Assembly (NCBI RefSeq): GCF_026914265.1
Contig: NC_069136.1
Location: 15,837,225 to 15,901,224, forward strand
Direction: 5' to 3'
Source: Mya arenaria
Lineage: Eukaryota; Mollusca; Bivalvia; Myida; Myidae
DNA length: 64,000 nucleotides
The translations under genes were made by a program, and so were the position numbers. Within the stretch, counting starts at the first letter, position 1. Each line of letters starts with the position of its first letter. Below, piece by piece: positions 11,718 to 24,140 of the stretch. The notes below the pieces were generated by a model. That model saw nothing but the letters and a program-made list of their open reading frames with translations. It was not told the DNA's origin and searched no databases.

Positions 11718-12074
11718 ACGTATCTTTTGTTGCATATTACTACGGTTTATTTATCTATTCAGTAGACAAATGCTTCAAGTAATGCTATAATCACGTTGGG
11801 ATATATTTCAGCAAACAAACACTCGGCGATGGTGTGCTTTTATAAGTTTGCAAACCTTGCCATAAATAGTAAGTATCAATTTACTTTCGTTCAAATGTGC
11901 ATTTTCTCTTTATATGTTCTCTATATACATAACACCACTGTCATGCATACCCTTACCAGAACTACCTGAAACAAGGGCAGATCTAAAATATATCCACGAC
12001 GAATTCTAAGCGTAGTTGGACAAATATAATGAAGTGGTTAAAGAAGTGTACCGTTTGCGCGTACGTTGACGATC
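11718..12074. other. Intergenic, no gene seen
   Basis: No feature recognised between the MITE and the LINE fragment. Confidence 0.4.
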
Positions 12075-13490
12075 AAGTTAAAAGGAATTCATTTGGTTTT
12101 GACAAATTGAATCGTCCAATGCTCTACAATTGTCATCGTAGAGATACGTGAGCTGGTTCACTGTGGAGTCGCCTTTGATGAAGCCAGATTGCATTTTTGT
12201 AAGAATATTGTTTGTCACAAAGTAGTACACATATTTTGGACACAGAGTGCCATGAGTTTTACGACGCAACTGAGAAGTGAGAAAGGACGATGGTTGGGGG
12301 GATCCGCCTTTTTGAAGATTGGTGCACCATTTGCAAGTTTCCAGGAGATAGGAAAAACTGAACGGTGAAGTAGTTTGTTGTAGAAGTTAAAAAGTGATTC
12401 AGCTAATTCGTGTGCTCCATCTTTCTGGAACCTCGAACTGTCTCTAGATATGAACCGCTGGCATTGGAAGGATTTAAGGAATAAGAGATAAAACGTCATT
12501 TACATGTTGTATCGTAATAGCAATTGATAGCAGTGAGGAGTTGGTAGTTGGTTATTCTGGAGGATCATTACAAGTACTATCAAGGTTGGACTGTTAGCAC
12601 AAGAAGGTGTTTATGAAAGATGTTTTGGCTTCATCTGTATTTGCGTCCATGACGTTTTCAATCAGTTTTGGGATACTTGATGATTTATGTTTGTTTGTGA
12701 GCTGTTTTGCCAGTTTGAACCACTTCTTAGCTATTATAGTGTCTGTGTTCATTTAGTTAATTAGTTTATTCTGGAAGTCAGCCTATGATGTTCGAATTAA
12801 AGATGTCGTTTCGTTTCTAATTTCTTAATTACTAACGTTTCTTCGTCGTTTAATACTTTAGCCGGTTGATGTATTTTATTACGTTTTCTGATATTTTTTT
12901 CTTATTTCATTGTTCATCCAAAAAACATCGTAATGTCGAATATATATTTACTTCTTTGTTTGGTATGCTCTGTAATGCAGCTGATGTGACTGTCTTAAAT
13001 GCTACATGGCTGCGATGGTTTTGTAAATTTAATTACGGTTACTATAGGACAATGGAAGCGATCAAGATCTGGGATAAATTGGTCGGCCACATAACTAGAA
13101 CACAAACATGAGATCAATGAGAGCATTCGATTGCTCAGTAAGTGGGTAGGGGGAAATTGATAATTGATAAGCTGCTCCGCTTCGTTGGAAGCAATCAGCA
13201 TGCTCATCTTGTTTGTTGCAAATTGAACGATGTTTATGTTAAAATCGCCGTTCACAAATATATCGTTATAATTGCCATTAAAGGCTCCGTCTAGATTTTG
13301 TTTCATGTTAAGCCATTGGGTGTTGTTTGAGGCTGGAGGGCGGTATATTCCACCAATGAGAAGTTTACGCCGGTTAACATGAAGTTCAACCCAAAGGGCC
13401 TCGAATCTCTTTACATGGAGCTCTGTTTGTTCCATGGCGCGGATTCCTTCACGAATATATATAACGACGCCTCCGACTCTCTGCTAGGGG
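12075..13490 (-). pseudogene. Broken non-LTR retrotransposon (LINE) fragment
   Basis: Read on minus, 13484-12995 encodes the C-terminal half of an apurinic-type endonuclease: GGVVIYIREGI, IGGIYRPP, then the FVNGDFNIN motif. Around 12499-12215 comes the reverse-transcriptase fingers region (WKLANGAPIFKKADPPNHRP, FSLLS), and 12269-12078 continues with MQSGFIKGDSTVNQL. The order is right for a CR1/Jockey-type LINE, but stops and frameshifts break it, the 5' part is missing, and it ends before the YxDD catalytic block. A dead internal fragment; subfamily not certain. Confidence 0.8.
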
Positions 13491-13529
13491 TCCACTTTAT
13501 GTCCAGTACAGAAAATGGAGCGAACGCTA

Positions 13530-13857
13530 AGTTGACCCACTAGTTTCGCCCTTTGTGTAGTCACGTGATATATTGGCGCGAAAGTTAAACTGTCCAGGCG
13601 TTAGTTTCATTAAATGAGTGTCGGGCGATGGTAAATTGCCACGGTTTTGTGAATAGTTTATAAAAGCAATTAAATTGGATTGATGTTTGTACAAACATGG
13701 AAAAAACACCGAAACATGAACGTTAATAATACTTTAGGTTAAACACAATGTTGATATTTAGGTTTTTATAATTCACAATGTTCAACAAAAGATTGCCCAT
13801 TATGGTACTGAACTTGATTGATTGGTTGTCATCATAAATAGCATATTCAAGGAAGAA
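13530..13857 (+). repeat. Dispersed repeat R3, copy 2
   Basis: Pairs with 4308-4690 (shared TTGGCGCGAAAGTTAAACTG and TCAACAAAAGATTGC). It directly abuts the left edge of the tandem duplication at 13858. Confidence 0.6.
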
Positions 13858-14142
13858 ACGCAAAACGAGCGCTGAACATGGTATTTCCAGATCATTCCGT
13901 GCCAACAAAAAAATAAATAAATAAGTAAGAAATGACTTACATAATGCTCCACATGGGATGCCGCCGTCTCCAGGCACACTAGCATATAAAATATGTTGCA
14001 TAAAAATACGCAAAACGAGCACTGAACATGGTATTTCCAGATCATTCCGTGCCAACAAAAAAGTGAAAAATGACTTTAATTATCCACATGAGATGCCGCC
14101 GTCACCAGGCGCACTCGCATATAAAATATGCTGCATAAAAAT
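13858..14142 (+). repeat. Tandem duplication, about 150-bp unit, two copies
   Basis: Both copies carry AACATGGTATTTCCAGATC, GATGCCGCCGTC(T/A)CCAGG and CATATAAAATATG(T/C)TGCAT. The first also holds an AAATAAATAAATAAG stretch. Overlapping 76-111-codon ORFs here arise from the repeat. Confidence 0.75.
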
Positions 14143-14692
14143 TACACTTATTTGTGACAGGACGTCGACAAAATTGTTTAGACTGTAAATTTTAAGTGGA
14201 CATAATAATATGAAATGAGAAATTGATATTGAGTATCTTAGTTTGTCTTGCTATATTTTCAACATGAAATGAAATTGAACTCATTGGCAAAATTTCTCTT
14301 GACAATGCTGATACTCAATTTCGAAATTACATCTTGTTATGGACGTCATTTTGCCACTTTTGATGGAGTTTGCTCTTGTCTGAGCACTATTTTTGTTATT
14401 TTTTGTCTGTGTAGATAAATCTTACCAGTATTTAAAACTAGTCTTTAGTTTGTCTTTTTAAAGTTAATAGCAGATAATATAGCTTTGTAGCTTCCTTAGC
14501 ATGTAGGTCATTTAGACACTGAATGGTCAGGTCAACTTTTATGTGTAAGTGTCAATGTTAGGATTGTTTGTCAGATTGTGTTCCAGTCATAGTGGCAGGC
14601 ACAACTTCACTTTCTATTCTACCAAACATGTAGTTATGCAACACCCCTAACATATTTTTCTTGAGTCTGGTCCTAATTCTCTAAACTTTTTA
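14143..14692. other. Intergenic, no gene seen
   Basis: AT-rich, no supported feature. Confidence 0.4.
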
Positions 14693-14810
14693 AAGATGCA
14701 TTTAACTACACGGTTACAATCTTGTAATTAGTAAGTATTTAATATTTTCCATAAATGCATTATTAAGAAAGTAGTTAAAGGTTTATCAGTCAAACTTGAT
14801 GAATAATGAT
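14693..14810 (+). repeat. Partial MITE R4 copy
   Basis: Shares ACACGGTTACAATCTTGT, ATTTTCCATAAAT and AGTTAAAGGTTTATCAGTCA with the 6962 and 28660 copies; the outer part is missing. Confidence 0.5.
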
Positions 14811-15762
14811 GTTTTGTTTGTTTGTTACGTTGTGTTTTGATAAACTGTATTATAGTTTCCACTTCTATGATTTTATATATACTCCAAAATGGCCATTTGT
14901 TTGCATATTGTTAACATTTATTGGTTCATAATTCTAAAATGGTTTACATGTACTGATCGTATAGTGTTAACTTGATTGTACTGTACGCGAACTATAAACC
15001 GTGTTTCAAAAACGTTCGCGGTGTCTTTGATGCTTTGCTCCAAAAATAGTCTTGTCGTTTACAAACATGGTAAAGTGTATTTCTGCCGTTGGCCAACATT
15101 GGATAACATTGAATAAGTTGAATAGCGTCTCAATGGTATTTACATATCAATTGTGTTCACATTCTCGGTTATAAAGCTGCTATCATTCGGGGCCCGTATC
15201 ACATCCAGTGATGGCTCTAGTTATATTTGTCTGAAGTTTCATGCTGCCATAGTCATTATCCAAATATTTTGGTTTGTCACATATTTTGTTTTTAACTCTC
15301 AACTTTGCAAAAACAAAAAGTCACTGTCTTTTGCTCTGTATGTCAACATATATTTTATATAGTAAAGAGTATTATCATGTATTTATATTAACATCAAAGA
15401 AGTTTTCTTTCCTTTTATCTGTGTGGCAATTTTGTTCACATTATGTGTACCTAAAACTGATATTATTTTACCAAATATTTCTAAAAACATTCAACACTGT
15501 GTTTAAAAGTGGGTGTGATAATGAAACGCATTTTTTTGAGAATTTCGACGAATATTTATTATATTTTTATGCATGTGTTACATCTTTTCGTCCCCCTTGG
15601 CAATACAAAATAATGAGGTGAAATTTACAATACAGAAGGGCAAATTCAGAAACAGGATTGACATTTTAAACACAAATTAAAAACGAAAAGTAAAAAGCTA
15701 AGATGCTGTGTTGTTTTAAAGTAAATAACTACAAAATACCGTTTAGATATCTTGGGGACTTT
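14811..15762. other. Intergenic, no gene seen
   Basis: Open stretches of 69 and 115 codons (15153-15621) are low-complexity, Phe/Leu/Tyr-rich readings of AT-rich DNA with no initiation or splice context. Confidence 0.4.
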
Positions 15763-15886
15763 TAAGATACTCTCTTACTCTCAAGTAAGATTTACCACAA
15801 TTGATACAATTGATTTAATACACCGAAAATTTTATGTTTGTTATACATATGTATGTATTAATTTTAAAAACGAGTGTCACTTCAAT
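15763..15886 (+). repeat. Internally deleted MITE R4 copy
   Basis: Left end resembling TCTCTTACTC...AAGATTTACCACAA and right end TATACATATGTATGTATT...GAGTGTCACTT match the two ends of the full copy at 28660-29036, with the middle missing. Confidence 0.5.
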
Positions 15887-16111
15887 TTATTTCGACATAG
15901 GTATTAATATCAAAACTGTTAAAACTTTGTAGCTCTTACAAATCTGTCTGTAATTTGTCCATGAGAAAAGACGTTTTTTAATTGGGGAACGTTTGGCTAT
16001 TAGCTATTAATTAAAAGAAAAACACATGTATACAGGTTAATAGTTTTTTATTCTGTACCGAAATCGCATGTTGTTGTTTTTGTTTTAAATTAAAGACAGA
16101 TCAGTTAAAAA

Positions 16112-16364
16112 CAATAGGTCACCATTATGTGATCATATATACAAACATTTGCACCCGACCCGTTGGGTCAATAGGTCACCATTATGTGATCATATACGCA
16201 AACATTTGCACCCGACCCGTTGGGTCAATAGGTCACCATTATGTGATCATATACGCAAACATTTGCACCCGACCCGTTGGGTCAATAGGTCACCATTATG
16301 TGATCATATACGCAAACATTTGCACCCGACCCGTTGGGTCTATAGGTCACCATTATGTGATCAT
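16112..16364. repeat. 57-bp minisatellite, about 4.4 copies
   Basis: Unit contains CAATAGGTCACCATTATGTG, ATCATATACGCAAACATTTG and CACCCGACCCGTTGGGT at an exact 57-base period. Two small palindromes per unit (GACCCGTTGGGTC; TGATCA). Near-identical units imply recent expansion. The apparent 86- and 125-codon ORFs are period artefacts (57 = 19 codons). Confidence 0.9.
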
Positions 16365-17427
16365 GCTCAAAGTCTATTTGTTAATTTAAATGATATGCCA
16401 GATATAGACAAATTTAAGTTTCTTTTTGCTCACCCAGAACCCTATGTAATAATATTACTTGCAAAAACCTGCTGTCAAATACTTAAATGTAGAAATAATG
16501 TTTTATATAATAAAAGTAATAGGTAAGTGTTGCACACACAACTTCAATTTTAGCCTTTTATTTTGCTCTTAGTCAATGCCTTTTAAGTTTTAGCTCATGA
16601 TTTTTATTGCTAATGACATGCACTAATTGGTGAATGTATTATGATCTTAAAAACTGCTGTTTTCAAGAAATTAGCAACTGTTTTATAGTTTTAGTGTTTG
16701 TAACTATGCACATGTGATTATATACCAGACTGGTTGCAAGTCCGTCTCTTATAATTCTTAAATAGAATGGCTGTGTACATGCAAATTGTATAAAATTTGA
16801 ACTGTATGTACATGGATAAGACGTAAAAAAACATATATATATATATGTAACATATTATATATATATAATTCTGGGAGCCGATTGGACGCATAGCAAGTGG
16901 TGAACTATAAACACATAGTGCATACAAGTATCTTTATTCTTAAAAAAACACAACATAATTATCCAACATATCACATTTTGCCATCAAATAATTAAGAACC
17001 AATTATTTTAATGATATCCCCCCCCCCCCCTAAAATGCTAATTACCCACATATAATTTTTGAATTTACCAGCATGTTACTAATTGCTGTCGAATCTGACT
17101 ATGAAAAGCAGTATAAGCAATATTCAAACTGAGTTATGGGTAGTTTACCATTGACAAAGCTTTACTCTAAATTTGTTAACCATATCAGAAACATGAAATC
17201 TAAAAGTGTAGCTTTTGTACATGTATCAATTTTAAAGCATGTCTTGAAATTAATCGCCAAGGAACCTTCACTCACTTGCTAACAAATGGTTCAGTAATCT
17301 TTAGGGTTAAACTTGGGCTAGTTTACACATAAAATCAAAAGAAAAATATTGACCAATCAATAAATATTTTGGCTAATTAGCCAAACCAGTTTCGTACAAC
17401 TGGATGCAAACGTTTTGTGAGAAAGTG
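16365..17427. other. 3' flank of the minus-strand gene, no other gene seen
   Basis: Holds an AT dinucleotide-rich patch (16825-16870) and a C10 run near 17020. A complementary AATAAA lies at about 16930, roughly 500 bases beyond the stop codon of the minus-strand gene, a possible but distant polyadenylation signal. Confidence 0.4.
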
Positions 17428-20400
17428 TTATGGTTTAGCCGCCGGCTTTGTGTTAGACTCTGCTTTGGTGGCCGCTTTTTTCTTAGCTAGGCAGACCCTT
17501 AACTTTTGAAAGGCTTCCCTCTTTCGTGCAGCAGACATCTCGTTTCCGGCGGTCAGATTTATGATATAATACTCAAGCTGGAATAAAAAAATAGAATATT
17601 CAAATACAAGAAACACTCAACAATTTTATGATTGAAACATAATATAATACATTCGTAACACCTCGGTCATTTTCCATCGTTAACAAATTAAAATGTATAT
17701 GGACGGTTTACAATGTAAGAAATCTTTTTATTTAACTATGCTGCACGTAGATCGCGTAGTAATTTCAAATTAGCAGTTAAACGTCAAGTACAATTACGCG
17801 GTTGTTTTTGACGGAAAATGGCCGAGTTGTTTCAAATAAATAGAATATATCAAAATGAGTAGAACGCAACACTTTCAAGCTCTCAACATTAAAACAATAA
17901 CTTCGATAAATGCCGTATCAAACGAAAATATTAAAAGTATATTCAATAGCCGAGAACGTGTGATAGGATCATCCCAACGCGATTGCAGGGTATTTTGCGG
18001 AAACCGTGTCACTTAAGATACATCGCACTCGACCCTCGAAATCGGAACACCTCGGCTATAATCATACATATATGACCTCGGAAATAATACGGGTCTTAAA
18101 AATTGTACATCGTGGCGGGAGAAATATCAAGTTGTTTTTCTTTTAATCTTAATCTTATTGCAAGTTTCTCCAAATCGTCATTAAGACAAGAATCCAAATC
18201 CTTCACTCAGAACATTACTTACGTTATCGAATGGGATTTATTAGCTTAAAGATAATTGAATAAATCGTAGGCTCCCTCACTATTCCCCTTCTGGGCGCCG
18301 ACAATATTTGTATCACTCAAGATATTTACTCCAACTAAGGGACCAGTTCATAAATTGAAGAACACTGCATTTAATATGTTCCATGTTGCGCGATAAAATG
18401 TGAAATTATGTGTGTTTAATAAAACATTTACACTATAATTGATAATGAAACCTTAAATTATAATAACCCTGATTATCATTTTTGAAAATTTTGATTTTAA
18501 ATACTAACTTTCCTCCAAATAGATAAAGATTACACGGTACTATTACAATATCCTTTATGTTTCTAAACCTCCTACCCAGTAATCTCCCTTGGCGAGCAGC
18601 AAAAAAGAGTTTTGAAGAATTAACATTGAGCTTAATTGTTTGTTTTGAAAATGTTATTCAAAAGAGTGAATTCCACATAATTCCCTCTTAATGCTTAGTA
18701 TTTTTTTATCCCCGTTCTATTTACTCATAAGAGTAAAATGTGTTCCAAAAACAAATACAATATATAAAGCCCGGAATTCACATAACTGGGTTTTCCCATG
18801 ACGGTACAAACAAAATGTGAATTTTATGCTATTGAATTTCATGTATTAGACCAATGATATTTTTTATATAATTTCATTTGAACCGGAGGATTAGCTTGGG
18901 AAAACCAGAACATCTATAATTCTGAGCAGCAATATTTTAACAATGTTATCAACCATAATGTCCTTCGAACATATGTATACCCAACATGTTATCATTGAAA
19001 TAATAAACCTTTTTTGGTTATCTACATGCACGTTTTTCTTCTTATTTTATTGCGCCGACTTGAAGCTATGCATCATTTTATTTCTTGTTACAAATTCGTA
19101 TAATTTATCTTGAAGCCTACTAACAAGGTCTGTCCCGAAGATTGCCGGGGATGGTTGTCGACCCTCGCTATCGTTCGATATTAACTTGACACTGGCAATT
19201 CAAAGTAATTCAACCACACAGATCAACCGACTAGCATACTATATCCTATTTATCAATGGTATTAATGGATTCTTTGATAAAAAATATTGCTTATCAGGCA
19301 GTATGTATCAATGTTGAAGAAGGTACGATTCCACCAAATCTGACTATTACATTGGACGTCCATTTCCGAATGAATACGGAAAATACCGAGAATTTGCGAT
19401 TGAGACAAACTTACGGCAATGTTATCACACTTCATGATGCGCCATATGTGTATGCATTTCCCGTTCACATAGTGTGCGACATCCATGCCGCGGTAACCAT
19501 TGACAGAAGGAAAAGACGGAAGAGTGTCCTTTTCACCCCCGCAACCTCCGGCATGGTGCCCGCCACCTGTTGAATGCGCCTTGTCCATCTGTTCCTGAAA
19601 TGCATCAGCAGTAACGTTAACATGAATGTGATAAGGCTATTAAACGTTTATACACCGTTATTACGAAGTAAACATATATAAGAGTCATATTTTTTTATTG
19701 TTCTCGTGTGTTAACATCAAGAAACACACATTACACAATAAAACAAATGGGTTCGGCTAAAAGTTACATAAAAAGGAACAACATGAGGAATAAGGGACTG
19801 TGACACGAATGCTTCTTTTAAAAGAGCCATGAAGACACACGTCTTTATTGAAATATATGGGAACTTAATGTCATTATACACAATAAAAGGATGATTAAAT
19901 GTTAAAAACAATGATTATTATGAAGGATAACGAGTTTAATTTGAAAGAAAGGTGCAGAAAACACGGTAGTTCTACCTTATGAGATGATAGTAGATCACAG
20001 TAAATCTTTTAGCATTCACCAATCATTTAATATTTTTGAGTTTTCAACTATTAAATATACGGTTACAATCTTGTTATCAGTAAGAGATAAGGAAAAAGTA
20101 CTCCCCACTCGATTCTCCTCGATCATTTTTATCGAAAACAACCTCGGATGTATTTGGACGGTTCACATACTCAAAAAGTGGTAAGTTTAAGTCCGCTACA
20201 AGCAGATCGCGTAGTAATTATATTTAGCAATTAAACTTTATGACTTAACTCTTGGGAATCTTAATGATGTTTACATTAATTTACTTCACTGGCAATCAAT
20301 TTAAACTTAGATCAATAATACAACTCTAAATCACTACAATTATTAATGATATAATTAAAAAAATACAAACTACTTTAACTGATGTACCGGCAAACATCCG

Positions 20401-22627
20401 AGGTTGTTTTCGATAAAAATGGCCGAGGAGTTCCGAATGAGTACACCCGGGTGGTCTCCTACCCATGACCTCTTGGATGAGGAGCGTACACCTACCCATG
20501 ACCTCTTGGATGAGGAGCGTACACCTACCCATGACCTCTTGGATGAGGAGCGTACACCTACCCATGACCTCTTGGATGAGGAGCGTACACCTACCCATGA
20601 CCTCTTGGATGAGGAGCGTACACCTACCCATGACCTCTTGGATGAGGAACGTACACCTACCCATGACCTCTTGGATGAGGAGCGTACACCTACCCATGAC
20701 CTCTTGGATGAGGAGCGTACACCTACCCATGATCTCTTGGATGAGGAGCGTACACCTACCCATGACCTCTTGGATGAGGAGCGTACACCTACCCATGACC
20801 TCTTGGATGAGGAGCGTACACCTAATAAAACTACCCAACTTTCATCCTCCTTGTCGCTACAAAACTATTGCAATCTATTAACTATTAATACAAATGCGGC
20901 TTCAAACGCAGTTTAAACAAGATCAAAAATTATTGACCAGCTGCTTATATTAAAGCTGAACTCTCATAGATTAAGCTTTTTGACAACTTTAGAAAAATGC
21001 ATAAAACATCAATTTTTAAACATAAATATGAAAACCTACTATCTGATTATTGTCAGCAGTCTTATTGCACTTGTTGCCATGTATTTTCGCAAAATATGAG
21101 CCAAAATATAAATAAAAATGTTGTTAAAACGTTCTATCCGTGAGAGTGCAGCTTTAAATAACTCGACATCACCACAATATATAGTGTGTGTATACCACGT
21201 GATAAATTGCGTCATATAAAATGGTGTTGTAAAAGAAAAGTTATTTTTGATTTAAGTCTTCATTTTAAGCAAAATGTTGCCTTCCGACCTAGCATATATG
21301 ACGTGATTTATCACGTTGTACACACACACACACTGATATACATACATGCACATAAGCTTTTATGGCATTGCCAAGTTTTTTGACATCGGGCAGCTTGCTT
21401 TCTCCATCAATTATCCATGTTGGCTCGGCGGCATTGCCGGAGAGAGTTGAAACAGTGATATTGTATTCGTCATGGCCTTTTACGTCTGAAAAAGATATGA
21501 TAAAACACCTTTAAAAATTACACACCCACTATGTACATTTAATATAGTAATAATTAGTTCCAGAAGAGTGTCACCGACTATCCCAAGTCGGTAATCTCAT
21601 CATTTAGGCAAAACAGTTCTTTATTTCCCTTACATTTTCATATCAATGGTTGTCCGGTTAGCGCAGTGATTAGCGCACTCGCTTCTCACCTAGGCGAGCC
21701 GGGTTCGATTCCCTGCTCGGGCGCATGTAAGTTTGGTTCGTGGTCACCAAGCCGGACAAGTGGGTTTTCTCCGGGTTTCCCCACAACACAAGAGCACCAT
21801 CTCGCGTAAAATCGGGCCAACGAGAGTGATTAATATAATGTTGTAATAACTTGTTTCACAATCGTTGTAAAATAAATATGCTTAAACTAAATTTTCATAT
21901 CAGTAGGGTCAGTAGGTAGGCATGACTTTTTTGTAGGATATCGAATTTAATTTAAAAGAAAGATGCAGAAAACATGGTATTTCTACCTTATGAGACGATA
22001 GTTGGCTGCAGTAAATCTTTTAGCACTCACCAATCATTTAATAGTTTTGCGTTTTCAGCTATGAAATGCACGTTTACAATCAGTAACTAATATTTTCCAT
22101 AAATTTATTACTAAAGCTGCACTCTGACAGATTGACCATTTTAACAACTTTTAAATTTATATATTTATGTTATAAAAATGAAGTTTTTATGCATTTTTCT
22201 TAAACCGTTAGCAACGGTTAGAGCCATAAAACATTAATTTTCGAACGGGAATATGAACATGTACAATCTGATTTTTTGTCAGCAATCTTTTATCATTGGT
22301 TTGCAGATATTTACGCAAAAAAATGCTCTTTCCAAGACAAAAAATAAAAAAGTTGTAAAAATGGTCAATCTGTGAAAGTGCAGCTATAAGGAGGTAATTT
22401 GTGCATGTATCGTAAATTTAATTGACTTAAATGAGTATAAAAGTCACATATGGAAAAACATAGAATTACAGACTATTGGCAAAGCATGTTCCAAATCAGT
22501 ACGTATTTAAACTAAATCATTTAAACTAAAACTTACCGTGGTGAACATGTTGTCCCAGAGCTGCTAGTATTCCAGCTGATAAGCCCACGAGCAAAATTAA
22601 AGATTTACAACCACCTGCCATAGCCAT
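17428..22627 (-). CDS. Four-exon gene for a secreted SG-x(3)-P-x-W / GYRG family protein, 186 aa
   Basis: Exons on minus: 22627-22537 (30 codons + 1), 21485-21346, 19594-19415 and 17577-17428. Donors GTAAGT, GTATGT, GTAAGT and acceptors CTTTTTCAG, GCATTTCAG, TTATTCCAG all fit, and phases agree (1, 0, 0). Exon 1 is a signal peptide (SLILLVGLSAGILAALGQ) followed by HVHH. Exon 2 has YNITVSTLSGNAAEPTWIID, predicted beta strand with the SG...P-x-W motif. Exon 3 has a Gly/His loop (GGGHHAGGCGG) and VNGYRGMDVAHYVNGKC, with three Cys in this exon. Exon 4 ends in a Lys/Ala tail (AKKKAATKAE). The same motifs appear in the exon at 46880-47082. I recall uncharacterised secreted invertebrate proteins with such an SGRPxPxW motif, from memory only. 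Function unknown; probably extracellular. Introns hold a SINE and several MITEs. Confidence 0.85.
17650..17838. mobile_element. MITE-9 copy E, internally deleted, in intron 3
   Basis: Termini CATTCGTAACACCTCGGTCA and the complementary TGGCCGAGTTGTTTCAAATA match the family with several substitutions. Flanks AATATAATA and AATAGAATA form a 9-bp duplication with one mismatch. 189 bp, so the interior is largely lost. Its divergence suggests an older insertion than copy B. Confidence 0.7.
17839..19414 (-). other. Remainder of intron 3
   Basis: AT-rich intron. Near 18040 a fragment (ATCGGAACACCTCGGCTATA ... GACCTCGG) looks like an isolated MITE-9 end. No alternative exon found. Confidence 0.5.
19905..20096 (+). 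repeat. Partial MITE R4 copy in intron 2
   Basis: Shares AATTTGAAAGAAAGGTGCAG, GCATTCACCAATCATTTAAT and GGTTACAATCTTGTTATCAG with 28660-29036. Cut on the right by the MITE-9 insertion at 20106. Confidence 0.55.
20106..20439. mobile_element. MITE-9 copy D in intron 2
   Basis: Left terminus CACTCGATTCTCCTCGATCA (diverged) and right terminus ending GGCCGAGGAGTTCCGAATG (consensus). Flanked by AGTACTCCC and AGTACACCC, a 9-bp duplication with one mismatch. 334 bp. Confidence 0.8.
20458..20826. repeat. 33-bp minisatellite, about 11 copies
   Basis: Unit reads CCTACCCATGACCTCTTGGA then TGAGGAGCGTACA, nearly identical across copies. It starts 18 bases after the end of MITE-9 copy D, and the target-duplication sequence AGTACACCC resembles the repeat's own GTACACCTACC. 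The 170-codon ORFs here (TPTHDLLDEER or its shadows) are artefacts of the 33-base period. Confidence 0.9.
20953..21158. mobile_element. MITE family R5 (AGCTGCACTCTC ends) in intron 2
   Basis: Left TTAAAGCTGAACTCTCATAG and right GAGAGTGCAGCTTTAA are inverted ends; TTAA at both edges may be the target duplication. Related copies at 22113, 31860 and 55882. Confidence 0.65.
21648..21895 (+). mobile_element. tRNA-derived SINE in intron 1
   Basis: A tRNA-like head (about 21651-21725) carries box A (GGTTAGCGCAGTGATTAGCG) and box B (GGGTTCGATTCC), followed by a body with GTGGGTTTTCTCCGGGTTTC and CCACAACACAAGAGCACCAT. The anticodon arm has an oversized loop, so it is not a functional tRNA. Box A/B would drive RNA polymerase III. 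The body resembles the conserved central domain of metazoan SINEs, by memory. Confidence 0.8.
21940..22110 (+). repeat. Partial MITE R4 copy in intron 1
   Basis: Shares TTTAAAAGAAAGATGCAGAA, TTAGCACTCACCAATCATTT and ATTTTCCATAAATTTATTA with the R4 family. Confidence 0.5.
22113..22388. mobile_element. MITE R5 copy in intron 1
   Basis: CTAAAGCTGCACTCTGACAG at the left and CTGTGAAAGTGCAGCTATAAG at the right, with AAACCGTTAGCAACGGTT inside. Immediately follows the R4 copy. Confidence 0.65.
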
Positions 22628-24140
22628 CTCACTCCGCACAAGCGTACGTATAATGTAAAACGTTATTAACGTCGAACGTTGTTAAGGTGTATTACGTTAC
22701 GGAGCTTTATCTGAGCACTAATTACTATCTAACCAAAGATGCGCATTCATATGTTAAAAGGACGTCGGCAAACATACCAATTAAGTCTGTAATTAATGAG
22801 GCAAAAAATCTACAGAGTGACAAACCATGTATACATATATACGTATGGTGGTGATTGTATGATTAATTACCGCGTCATTGTCTTAACAAGTATGCAAATG
22901 TATTGTTTGACAAATACAGCTGGTCAACCGTACGACGTATGTTAATGCCAACTGAGCAGAAGAAATAGATTGGCAGCCGGTTATATGTAATTTTATGACA
23001 TTTAACATGTTTTACCTGAATTAAATAAATAATTAAACATGAGTACGGCGAAGGACGTTTCACACCGCACAAAAGAACAGAACAGAACAGAACAGACATT
23101 TTATTAAGACTTATACTAACGAACATCGTCTAACCACATAATACTTCACTTAAATAAGTCATGTGTATGTACAAGGTAAGTTTTAAAGTTGAACAAATAT
23201 TTGTGTTACAGGAGCTTGAGGCAATTGAAATTAACTACTATAAGGTATAAATATGCAAACGCAGTAGTGTAACATCTTCAGGAACAGGTTGTAAAAGAGG
23301 ATGAACAGAATTATGTATCATTATTTAGAATACAGTGTCGGATACAAAGTGATTCCTAAACGTGTTTACAAAGCTTAATAAGCTCAAATTTATTAACAGA
23401 GTTTAATAGTTGATGATATTTAAACACGGAGGGGCGAACATAATAATGACGTTTTATGTATTTCTGTCATATAACTAAATAACATGGGCATATACATACA
23501 AATTGGTATTCATCTTCAATATCAAGATGGTTACAACACATACAGTAGCGTTCATTACGCGGAATATTATTTCTGGCATATCGTCCAGTTTGTATTCTTA
23601 ATGAATGTACAGATAATCGTAATCTACAAATATAAAGTCGGTATTTCCTTGGTAATATATTCAGATATTCTTCATACTGGAATGCTTTTTAAATACCTTA
23701 TGCATGTCAAGAACAGAGCTATTAGCTAATAAACCATGCCATTTCTGCTTAAATGTTTCTATAACTCTACATGTAAATTCGTGAATAAATGCGTTTACGT
23801 TTACATTTTGTACATTAACGAATAATGTGTAAAGCCATAATTATTAAGAAGTTTTTTAACATTGGTAACCCAACTGGAATATCCTTTATAACTATCAGCT
23901 TGTAGATATACAACACTTAACAAGATATTATTATTGTTAACTATTTTCAACCAGTACTTAATTATACATAAGTATCTAGTAATATATGAAGAATACAAGA
24001 CTTGAAGAAACTGTTTACTAGTATTACATTTAAAATTTAATTTTCCAGGCGTTTATTTTAATTGATTGGCAGCATAAATTGTTAAATTGAGTTATAAATA
24101 CAATTAAATTAGATTAATAATAATATATTGTTTACAAACG
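22628..24140. other. 5' flank of the minus-strand gene, no other gene seen
   Basis: No clear TATA box is seen directly upstream of the start codon of the minus-strand gene; AATAACGTTTTACATTATAC lies 25-50 bases upstream. A short (CAGAA)n tract is at about 23081-23098. Short ORFs at 22875-23998 are AT-rich and unsupported. Confidence 0.4.

Noticed and set aside
16112-16364. CRISPR-like or regulatory direct-repeat cluster
   Set aside because: The entire 57-bp unit repeats, so there are no spacers; minisatellite.
19256-19573. 105-codon plus-strand ORF
   Set aside because: Antisense shadow of exon 3 of the 186-aa minus-strand gene, whose splice sites and phase fit.
20404-20916. 170-codon ORFs on both strands (TPTHDLLDEER repeats)
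   Set aside because: Pure translation of the 33-bp intronic minisatellite; equally long on both strands.
21651-21725. Functional tRNA gene
   Set aside because: Box A and B are good but the anticodon loop is oversized and acceptor pairing is poor; the attached body shows it is a SINE.
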